Positions 1 through 7,034 of a stretch of DNA of 7,034 nt are shown here, piece after piece. The stretch's first letter is position 1; the number at the start of each line of letters is the position of its first letter. Source of the stretch: an uncultured Tepidimonas sp. (GTDB lineage: Bacteria > Pseudomonadota > Gammaproteobacteria > Burkholderiales > Burkholderiaceae_C); contig CALEDU010000019.1 in assembly GCA_937949455.1 (NCBI GenBank), forward strand, positions 1 through 7,034, read 5' to 3'. A model generated the notes under the pieces. The model did no database searches. It was not told the origin of the DNA and saw only the letters and a program-made list of their open reading frames with translations. The position numbers were made by a program, and so were the translations under genes.

Positions 1-1565
1 CCGCCACCGATCTGGAGGTGGTGCCACTGAAGCACGCCATCGCCACCGACGTGGTCGGCTGGCTGCGCCAGCTGCTCGACGACGACGGCGCCCCTGGCCC
101 CAACCGCACGCCCGGCGGGCCGCGCACCACCGTGCTGGCCGACCCGCGCAGCAACAGCCTGCTGCTGCGCGCCAGCCACCCGGCACGGCTGCAGCTGGCC
201 AAGGCGCTGATCGAGCGGCTGGACCGCCCCAGCGCCGCCAGCGCGGCAGCCAACATCCACGTCGTCTATCTGCGCCACGCCGATGCGGCGCTGCTGGCCA
301 CCACGCTGCGTGCCGCGCTGGCCGCTGCCGGCACCCCGGGCGGCACGGACGGGGCAGTGGCCACCCCACCCGCCGCCCCGGCCACGGCACCGGCAGCCAA
401 CCCAGGGACCAGCAACCCAGGTCTTGGCGGTGCCACACGCGCGACCGCTGGCGGCACCGCGGCGACCGCTACGGCCGCGCCCACCGGCGGCCAGGTGCAG
501 GCCGACACCACCAACAACGCCCTCATCATCACCGCCCCCGAGCCGCTGTACCGCGAGCTGCGGCGCGTCATCGACCTGCTGGATGTGCGCCGCGCGCAGG
601 TCTACGTCGAAAGCCTGATCGCCGAAGTCAGCGCCGAGAAGGCCTCCGAGATCGGCGTGCAGTGGCAGAGCCTCATCGGCCGCAACGGCGACGGCACCAT
701 CGGGCTGCTCGGCACCAACTTCGGCAGCGGTGGCGCGAACATCCTCAACCTGGCCACCCAAAACGGCGGCCAGGGCCAGCTGCCCGCACCGGGCTTCAAC
801 GTCGGCCTGGCGCAGCGCATCGGTGGTACCTATGTGCTCAGCGCCCTGGCGCGCTTCCTCGAAACGCAGGGCGACGCCAACATCCTGTCCACGCCGAACC
901 TGCTGACGCTGGACAACGAGGAGGCCAAGATCGTCATCGGCCAGAACGTGCCGTTCATCACCGGCCAGTACACCGCCAACAACAGCAACCAGGGCGCGGT
1001 CAACCCGTTCCAGACCATCGAGCGGCGCGACGTCGGCCTGACGCTGCGCGTGCGGCCGCAGATCAACGACCAGGGCACCGTCAAGCTGCAGATCTTCCAG
1101 GAAGTCAGCAGCGTGCTGCCGAGCTCGATCGGCAACCCAAGTGGCCTGATTACCAACAAGCGCTCGATCGAGTCCACCGTGATGGTGGAAGACGGCGGTA
1201 TCGTCGTGCTGGGTGGGCTGCTGCAGGACGAGTATGGCGGCAGCCAGGACAAGGTGCCCGGATTGGGCGATGTGCCCGTGCTCGGCAACCTGTTTCGCAG
1301 CGAGAAGCGCTCACGCAAGAAAACCAACCTCATGGTTTTTTTGCGCCCGGTGGTGGTGCGCGACCAGCGCGCCGGCGACGCGCTGGCGCTGGACCGCTAC
1401 CAGTGGATGCGCGGCATGCAGGTGCAGGCCCAGCCCGAGCCGAGCCGCCTGCACCCGATCCAGAGCGCGCCGGTACTGCCGCCCGCATGGCCCGGTGCCA
1501 CCGCACCGACGGATGCCCCGCAGACCGGCGGGGCCCAACCCACCCTCGCCGCGCCCGCCCAATGA
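1..1565 (+). CDS. gspD: Type II secretion system secretin GspD, 5'-truncated by window edge
   Basis: Outer-membrane secretin that forms the multimeric channel through which folded proteins leave the periplasm. The reading frame is open from base 3 (first visible codons [12 protein letters not shown]) to TGA at 1563-1565, giving 520 visible residues; the GTG at 18 is internal, so the signal peptide and the N0 and N1 regions lie upstream. In order I see an N2-type ring-forming domain (about 15-230), an N3-type domain (about 252-620) split by a 54-residue Ala/Thr/Gly/Pro-rich insert (330-491), then the secretin core (about 825-1365). The core carries the family signature [15 protein letters not shown] at 1254-1298, preceded by the usual [13 protein letters not shown] stretch. 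After the core comes an [12 protein letters not shown] segment and a Pro/Ala-rich tail. The adjoining gspE and gspF argue for GspD rather than the pilus secretin PilQ. Family assignment is firm; domain borders are approximate. Confidence 0.95.
   Translation, partial: ATDLEVVPLKHAIATDVVGWLRQLLDDDGAPGPNRTPGGPRTTVLADPRSNSLLLRASHPARLQLAKALIERLDRPSAASAAANIHVVYLRHADAALLATTLRAALAAAGTPGGTDGAVATPPAAPATAPAANPGTSNPGLGGATRATAGGTAATATAAPTGGQVQADTTNNALIITAPEPLYRELRRVIDLLDVRRAQVYVESLIAEVSAEKASEIGVQWQSLIGRNGDGTIGLLGTNFGSGGANILNLATQNGGQGQLPAPGFNVGLAQRIGGTYVLSALARFLETQGDANILSTPNLLTLDNEEAKIVIGQNVPFITGQYTANNSNQGAVNPFQTIERRDVGLTLRVRPQINDQGTVKLQIFQEVSSVLPSSIGNPSGLITNKRSIESTVMVEDGGIVVLGGLLQDEYGGSQDKVPGLGDVPVLGNLFRSEKRSRKKTNLMVFLRPVVVRDQRAGDALALDRYQWMRGMQVQAQPEPSRLHPIQSAPVLPPAWPGATAPTDAPQTGGAQPTLAAPAQ
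330..491 (+). other. Low-complexity Ala/Thr/Gly/Pro insert within the GspD N3 region
   Basis: This in-frame stretch encodes 54 residues, of which 47 are Ala, Gly, Pro or Thr by my count. It separates the first N3 strand and helix ([23 protein letters not shown]) from the rest of the domain ([16 protein letters not shown] onward). It is probably a flexible loop on the periplasmic ring stack. Family N3 domains often carry variable loops here, so this is likely a natural insert and not a cloning or assembly artefact. Confidence 0.75.
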
Positions 1566-2980
1566 GCACCGCCCACCCGCTGCCCTACACTTGGGCGCGC
1601 GCCCACGGTGTGCTGCTGCACGTAGACCATGGCGAGCGCTGGCTGCTCGTGCGTGCCGATGCCACCAGCCGCTTGCCCACGGCACAGCTGGCGGCGATCG
1701 CAGAAGCCCAGCGCGTACATGGCCTTTGCCGACTACGGCGGGTGCTGCCTGCCGACTTCGACGCCCGGCTGCAGGCCGCCTACGCCGGCGACAGCGGCTC
1801 CAGTGCTGCTGCCATCGTCAGCGAGGTGGAAAGCGAAGTCGACCTGTCGCGCCTGATGCAGGAGCTGCCGCAGATCGAGGATCTGCTGGAGGCCACCGAC
1901 GATGCGCCGATCATCCGCATGCTCAATGCGCTGCTGACACAGGCAGTGCGCGAGCGCGCCAGCGATATCCACATCGAACCCTACGAGCGCCACTCCAGCG
2001 TGCGCTTGCGCGTCGATGGCACACTGCGCGAGGTGGTGCAGCCCAATCGCGCGCTGCATGCGGCGCTGATCTCGCGCCTGAAAATCATGGCCGAGCTCGA
2101 TATCGCCGAAAAGCGCTTGCCGCAAGACGGCCGCATCGCACTGCGGCTGGGCGGCCGCGCGGTGGATGTGCGCGTCTCCACGCTGCCCAGCGCCCACGGC
2201 GAACGCGCGGTGTTGCGGCTGCTGGACAAGTCCGGCGGACTGCTGAGCCTGGAAGCGGTCGGCATGCAAGGCGCCGCGCTGCAGGCGTTCGAGCGGCTGA
2301 TCGCGCAGCCACACGGCATCGTGCTCGTCACCGGCCCCACCGGCAGCGGCAAGACCACCACCCTCTATGCAGCGCTGCAGCGTCTGGACGCGCAGCGGCT
2401 CAACATCATGACGGTGGAAGACCCGATCGAGTACGAACTGCCCGGCATCGGCCAGACCCAGGTCAATCCCAAAATCGACCTGACCTTTGCCAAAGCGCTG
2501 CGCGCGATCCTGCGCCAGGACCCGGACGTCATCATGATCGGCGAGATCCGCGACCACGAGACCGCGCAGATCGCCATCCAGGCGTCGCTGACCGGCCACC
2601 TGGTGCTGGCCACGCTGCACACCAACGACGCGCCCAGCGCCGTCACGCGCCTGGTGGACATGGGTATCGAGCCGTTCCTGCTGGCGAGTTCCCTGCTCGG
2701 CGTGCTGGCGCAGCGGCTGGTGCGCAAGGTCTGCCCGGCCTGCGGCGGCGCTGGCTGCGCCGAGTGCAGCCAGACCGGCTATGCGGGGCGCACCGGCCTG
2801 TTCGAGCTGATGCTGGTCGATGAGGGCCTGCGCGCCTTGATCCACGACCGCGCGCCAGAGGCTGCCCTGCGCGCGCATGCGCTGCAGCACGGCCTGGTGC
2901 CGCTGCGTCAGGCGGGCGACGCGCTGGTCGCGCAGGGCGTGACCAGCGCCGAGGAAGTCTGGCGCGTCACTCGCGACTGA
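1562..2980 (+). CDS. gspE: Type II secretion system ATPase GspE
   Basis: Cytoplasmic hexameric ATPase that powers pseudopilus assembly for type II secretion; 472 residues. The start is the ATG in the ATGA overlap with the gspD stop, which implies translational coupling; no Shine-Dalgarno is obvious. The N-terminal about 100 residues form a GspL-binding-type domain, followed by a linker ([19 protein letters not shown], from 107) and the N2E region with [11 protein letters not shown]. The ATPase core has Walker A GPTGSGKT (258-265, K264), an Asp box TVEDPIEY (284-291), Walker B with GEIRD (327-331, E328) and a His box [13 protein letters not shown] (344-356). A tetracysteine zinc site is present as C391, C394, C399 and C402, followed by [12 protein letters not shown]. 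The spacer between the two Cys pairs is only 4 residues, against about 29 in well-studied relatives such as Vibrio EpsE, which largely explains the shorter total length. All catalytic motifs are intact. PilB is the main alternative, made unlikely by the gspD neighbour. Confidence 0.95.
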   Translation: MSTAHPLPYTWARAHGVLLHVDHGERWLLVRADATSRLPTAQLAAIAEAQRVHGLCRLRRVLPADFDARLQAAYAGDSGSSAAAIVSEVESEVDLSRLMQELPQIEDLLEATDDAPIIRMLNALLTQAVRERASDIHIEPYERHSSVRLRVDGTLREVVQPNRALHAALISRLKIMAELDIAEKRLPQDGRIALRLGGRAVDVRVSTLPSAHGERAVLRLLDKSGGLLSLEAVGMQGAALQAFERLIAQPHGIVLVTGPTGSGKTTTLYAALQRLDAQRLNIMTVEDPIEYELPGIGQTQVNPKIDLTFAKALRAILRQDPDVIMIGEIRDHETAQIAIQASLTGHLVLATLHTNDAPSAVTRLVDMGIEPFLLASSLLGVLAQRLVRKVCPACGGAGCAECSQTGYAGRTGLFELMLVDEGLRALIHDRAPEAALRAHALQHGLVPLRQAGDALVAQGVTSAEEVWRVTRD

Positions 2981-2992
2981 AGCTCGCCTGCG

Positions 2993-4195
2993 ATGCCAAC
3001 CTTTCGCTATCTGGCCCTCGACACACACGGACGACGCCAGCGCGGCACGCTGGTGGCCGAACATGCGCGCGCCGCGCGAACCCAACTGCGCGCTCAAGGG
3101 TTGGTACCGCTGCAAGTGGCGGGCAGCGACGAGGCGATCCCAGCCCGCGGCGGCATGCACCGTTGGCCAGCGGCACGGCTGGCGACATGGACACGGCAAT
3201 TGGCCACCCTGGTCGACAGCGGTCTGCCACTGGAGCGAGCGCTGGCCGAACTGGCACGTGCGGCCGACGATGCGTCGCAGCAGGCGCTGGTCGCCGCGCT
3301 GCGCGCCGAGGTCCACGCTGGCAGCACATTGGCCGCTGCTCTGGCGCGCCACCCGCGCGTGTTCGATGCGCCGTACCGCGCGGTGGTGGCCGCCGGCGAG
3401 GCCAGCGGCCGCCTGGGCACCGTGCTGCAGCGCCTGGCCGACGAGCGCGAGGCCGCCGAGGCGCTGCGCCAACGCATCCTGTCGGCCCTGCTGTACCCGG
3501 CCATCGTCACGGCATTCGCGCTGGCCATCGTCGTGTTTCTGATGACATATATCGTGCCACAAGTGGCCCAGGCGTTTGCGAGCAGCCAGCGCGCGCTGCC
3601 AACGCTGACGGTGCTCGTGCTGCGCACCAGCGCCTGGCTGCGCAGCTGGGGCTGGGCACTGCTGCCGCTGCTGGCTGCGGCGATCGCAGCCTGGCGGCTG
3701 GCGCATCGGCAGCCCGCAGCGCGGCTGGCACTGGACCGTGCCTGGCTGCGCCTGCCTTTGCTGGGCCGACTGACGCGCCAGCTCGACATCACGCGGCTGG
3801 CTGCAACCTTGGCGTTGTTGGTACAGGCAGGTGTGCCGCTGCTGCGTGCACTGGCCACCGCCGCCGACACGCTGCGCAACTCCGCGCTGCAGCACGACGT
3901 GCACGAGGCGCTGGCACTGGTGCGCGAAGGCGCGCCGCTGGCCGCGGCATTGGCTACGCGCCCGGCGCTGGCCGGGCTGCTGGTGACGTTTGCGCGGCTG
4001 GGTGAGGAAACTGGCCAGCTCGGCCCTCTGCTGCAACGGGCCGCGCAACAGCTGACCGACGACGCCCAGCGCCGCCTGCTGCGGCTGACCACTTGGCTGG
4101 AGCCGTTGCTGATCATCGCCATGGGCGGTGTGGTACTGCTGATCGTGCTGGCGGTGATGCTGCCGATCATCCAACTCAACCAACTGGTGCGCTGA
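2993..4195 (+). CDS. gspF: Type II secretion system inner-membrane platform protein GspF
   Basis: Polytopic inner-membrane protein that sits at the centre of the type II secretion platform and couples the GspE ATPase to pseudopilus assembly. The 400-residue length is normal for the family. It begins MPTFRYLALDTHGRRQRG, the usual GspF N-terminal cytoplasmic motif. Two T2SSF repeats follow: the first has TRQLATLVDSGLPLERAL (from 67) and ends in a membrane segment at about 167-189, and the second has ITRLAATLALLVQAGVPLLRAL (from 266) and ends in a membrane segment at about 370-393. A further hydrophobic segment lies at about 221-237. The conserved AGEASGRLG and GEETGQLG motifs (134-142 and 337-344) mark equivalent points of the two repeats. 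It starts 12 bases after gspE; the only Shine-Dalgarno-like bases are a weak GAAG at 2979-2982. No gspG follows, so the pseudopilin genes must be upstream or elsewhere. Confidence 0.94.
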   Translation: MPTFRYLALDTHGRRQRGTLVAEHARAARTQLRAQGLVPLQVAGSDEAIPARGGMHRWPAARLATWTRQLATLVDSGLPLERALAELARAADDASQQALVAALRAEVHAGSTLAAALARHPRVFDAPYRAVVAAGEASGRLGTVLQRLADEREAAEALRQRILSALLYPAIVTAFALAIVVFLMTYIVPQVAQAFASSQRALPTLTVLVLRTSAWLRSWGWALLPLLAAAIAAWRLAHRQPAARLALDRAWLRLPLLGRLTRQLDITRLAATLALLVQAGVPLLRALATAADTLRNSALQHDVHEALALVREGAPLAAALATRPALAGLLVTFARLGEETGQLGPLLQRAAQQLTDDAQRRLLRLTTWLEPLLIIAMGGVVLLIVLAVMLPIIQLNQLVR

Positions 4196-4197
4196 CC

Positions 4198-4830
4198 ATG
4201 GCCATGCTCCCCCCCCTCGGCGACGGCTGGCTACCCGAAGCTCGCCACGTGCCCTCACCGAACCACGGGCCACGCCCGGCGGGTGTCGCGCCATGGCTCG
4301 TCGTACTGCACAGCATCAGTCTGCCGCCAGGCCAGTACGGCGGCCCGTGGATCGAGCAACTGTTCACCAACACGCTGGACTGGGAAGCCCACCCCTATTT
4401 CCGGAGTATCCGCGGGCTAGAGGTCTCGGCCCACTTCCTGATCCGGCGTGACGGCCAGTGGCTGCAGTTCGTCGCGCTGGACCGTCGCGCCTGGCACGCC
4501 GGCCGCTCGTGTTGGCAGGGACACGACGATTGCAATGACTTCTCGGTTGGCATCGAGCTGGAGGGACTGGAGGGCGACACCTTCACGGACGCACAGTACG
4601 CAGCGCTTGCCACGCTGCTGCAGGTGCTGCGTGCGCGCCTGCCAACGCTGCGAGCAGTGGCCGGGCACGAACATATCGCCCACGGGCGCAAGCGCGATCC
4701 CGGCCCTGGCTTCGACTGGGCGCACCTGATTCGCCTGACCGGCTGGCCAGCGGCATGGTTTGCCAGCAACGCGCCCAGCCAGATCCCCACCCCAGCGAAA
4801 CCCCAAGATATGGATCTGGCCGAGGGATAG
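4198..4830 (+). CDS. ampD: 1,6-anhydro-N-acetylmuramyl-L-alanine amidase AmpD
   Basis: Cytosolic zinc amidase that cleaves the lactyl-L-alanine bond of 1,6-anhydroMurNAc-peptides during peptidoglycan recycling; in species with AmpR/AmpC it keeps the beta-lactamase uninduced. The 210-residue product has the Amidase_2 fold markers: LVVLHSISLPPGQYGGP (34-50, zinc ligand H38), SAHFLIRRDG (77-86), CNDFSVGIELEG (112-123, E120) and GHEHIAHGRKRDPGPGFDW (156-174, zinc ligands H157 and D167, with K165). The H157-D167 spacing equals that of E. coli H154-D164. There is no signal peptide, which supports AmpD over the periplasmic AmiD. The frame is open upstream to 4093, but that part lies inside gspF; ATG 4198, two bases after the gspF stop, is the natural coupled start, with ATG 4204 as an alternative. 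Codons 4-6 contain a run of eight C (4209-4216). The C-terminal about 20 residues are a non-conserved tail. Confidence 0.94.
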   Translation: MAMLPPLGDGWLPEARHVPSPNHGPRPAGVAPWLVVLHSISLPPGQYGGPWIEQLFTNTLDWEAHPYFRSIRGLEVSAHFLIRRDGQWLQFVALDRRAWHAGRSCWQGHDDCNDFSVGIELEGLEGDTFTDAQYAALATLLQVLRARLPTLRAVAGHEHIAHGRKRDPGPGFDWAHLIRLTGWPAAWFASNAPSQIPTPAKPQDMDLAEG

Positions 4831-4839
4831 ATTTTTTTT
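4811..4839 (+). terminator. Weak candidate intrinsic terminator at the end of ampD
   Basis: A run of eight T (4832-4839) follows directly after the ampD stop, preceded by a weak possible stem: GGATCTG (4812-4818) against TAGATTT (4828-4834), with three G-T wobbles and a 9-base loop. The stem is short, poor in G-C pairs and overlaps both the stop codon and the T-run, so it does not look like a strong terminator. A competing 7-bp pairing, CCGAGGG (4820-4826) with CCCTCGG (4856-4862), would place the T-run in a loop. Some stop signal is expected here because nrdA has its own control region. Confidence 0.22.
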
Positions 4840-4841
4840 GG

Positions 4842-4866
4842 CCCCCACCCCCTTGCCCTCGGGCCC
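4842..4866 (-). other. Putative G-quadruplex motif upstream of nrdA
   Basis: The + strand has four C runs (4842-4846, 4848-4852, 4856-4858, 4864-4866) separated by 1, 3 and 5 bases. The - strand, which is the template strand for nrdA, therefore fits the pattern of four runs of three or more G with loops of 1 to 7 bases. It sits between the ampD end and the NrdR boxes and overlaps the candidate -35 element. A GGGCCC palindrome at 4861-4866 could compete with folding. The pattern is read directly; any folding or function is inference. Confidence 0.35.
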
Positions 4867-4880
4867 TGCGCCGGTACACT
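4853..4880 (+). promoter_or_regulatory. Candidate sigma-70 promoter for nrdA
   Basis: A TTGCCC at 4853-4858 (four of six matches to TTGACA) and a TACACT at 4875-4880 (four of six to TATAAT, including first T, A and last T) are separated by 16 bases. The predicted start would fall near 4887, giving a leader of about 78 bases. The -10 element lies inside the upstream NrdR box, a layout that would let a bound repressor block RNA polymerase. A second, weaker -10 possibility is TATCTA at 4914-4919 within the downstream box, without a good -35. Confidence 0.4.
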
Positions 4881-4891
4881 ACGGATAGTGT
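4876..4891 (+). promoter_or_regulatory. NrdR box 1 (upstream)
   Basis: The sequence ACACTACGGATAGTGT is a 16-bp imperfect palindrome whose outer six bases on each side, ACACTA and TAGTGT, are exact inverted copies. It fits the known NrdR box pattern acaCwAtATaTwGtgt in both arms and departs from it only at the centre. NrdR is the ATP-cone repressor that senses nucleotide levels and controls ribonucleotide reductase genes. The box overlaps the candidate -10 element. Confidence 0.85.
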
Positions 4892-4907
4892 TTTCGCTTG
4901 TCAGCAG

Positions 4908-4923
4908 ACACTATATCTAGTGT
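4908..4923 (+). promoter_or_regulatory. NrdR box 2 (downstream)
   Basis: The sequence ACACTATATCTAGTGT matches the NrdR consensus acaCwAtATaTwGtgt at all but one position (C for a at position 10). It is the closer match of the pair. Start-to-start distance to box 1 is 32 bp, with 16 bp between them, which is about three helical turns and the usual arrangement for paired NrdR boxes. It lies 41 bp upstream of the nrdA start codon, with nrdA the only candidate target. Confidence 0.9.
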
Positions 4924-4956
4924 CCGACACCCGCATCCGCAGTTCTGATCTTCCGC

Positions 4957-4961
4957 GAGGA
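4957..4961 (+). promoter_or_regulatory. Ribosome binding site of nrdA
   Basis: GAGGA lies three bases before the ATG at 4965. The spacing is short, but this is the best purine-rich match near any candidate start and supports ATG 4965 over the in-frame GTG at 4920, which lies inside NrdR box 2, and over the ATG at 5007. Confidence 0.5.
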
Positions 4962-4964
4962 TCC

Positions 4965-7034
<2,070 letters not shown>

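Noticed and set aside
18..20. GTG as the gspD start
   Set aside because: It is inside the N2 domain and the frame is open to base 3; a real secretin needs a signal peptide and the N0 and N1 domains before this point.
662..1561. Upstream extension of the gspE frame to an ATG at 662
   Set aside because: The extra 300 residues overlap gspD out of frame and look like shadow sequence; ATG 1562 at the ATGA junction gives a normal GspE N-terminus.
1213..2823. 536-codon + strand frame overlapping the end of gspD and most of gspE
   Set aside because: The product is an Arg/Ala/Pro-rich composition shadow without motifs, whereas the gspE frame holds Walker A, Walker B and the Cys site.
1733..4294. 853-codon open frame on the - strand across gspE, gspF and ampD
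   Set aside because: The translation is rich in Arg, Gln, His and Ala with no recognisable domain, and it lies opposite three clear genes. Long antisense frames are expected where codons favour G or C at the third position.
4820..4862. CCGAGGG / CCCTCGG 7-bp inverted repeat as a terminator
   Set aside because: The loop is 29 bases and the T-run falls inside the loop, not after the stem, so it does not fit an intrinsic terminator.
4898..4903. TTGTCA as a -35 element
   Set aside because: It is a good -35 match by itself, but no acceptable -10 lies 15 to 18 bases downstream (the bases there are GTGTCC and TGTCCG).
4920..4922. GTG as an alternative nrdA start
   Set aside because: It is in frame, but it lies within NrdR box 2, has no Shine-Dalgarno and would add 15 residues unlike any NrdA motif.

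Overview
The window is very GC-rich with long, tightly packed genes, all on the + strand. Protein features (a type II secretion GspD-GspE-GspF set, an AmpD amidase, and a long class Ia NrdA with two N-terminal ATP-cone regions) fit a betaproteobacterium, most likely of the order Burkholderiales. This placement comes from family resemblance and gene order only; no search was run.

Layout: (1) 1-1565, the 3' part of gspD, the outer-membrane secretin; its start lies before the window. (2) 1562-2980, gspE, the secretion ATPase, overlapping gspD by an ATGA junction. (3) 2993-4195, gspF, the inner-membrane platform protein. (4) 4198-4830, ampD, a cytosolic N-acetyl-anhydromuramoyl-L-alanine amidase starting two bases after gspF. 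(5) 4831-4964, the only real intergenic gap, holding a T-run, a C-tract (G-rich on the other strand), a candidate promoter and two NrdR boxes. (6) 4965 to the window end, the first 690 codons of nrdA, the large subunit of aerobic ribonucleotide reductase.

The first four genes look like one transcription unit: the junctions are -4, +12 and +2 bases. GspD, GspE and GspF are three core parts of one secretion machine. AmpD belongs to peptidoglycan recycling and its link to secretion is only positional. nrdA is a separate unit with its own promoter and NrdR control, so the gap at 4831-4964 is the boundary between the two units.

I found no RNA gene, insertion sequence, CRISPR array, phage gene or attachment site, and no convincing new system. 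The points most worth a second look are the paired NrdR boxes, the shortened zinc-finger loop of GspE, the Ala/Thr/Gly/Pro insert in the GspD N3 region, the C8 tract in the first codons of ampD, and a possible G-quadruplex just upstream of the nrdA promoter. The many other long open frames on both strands are composition shadows of these five genes.
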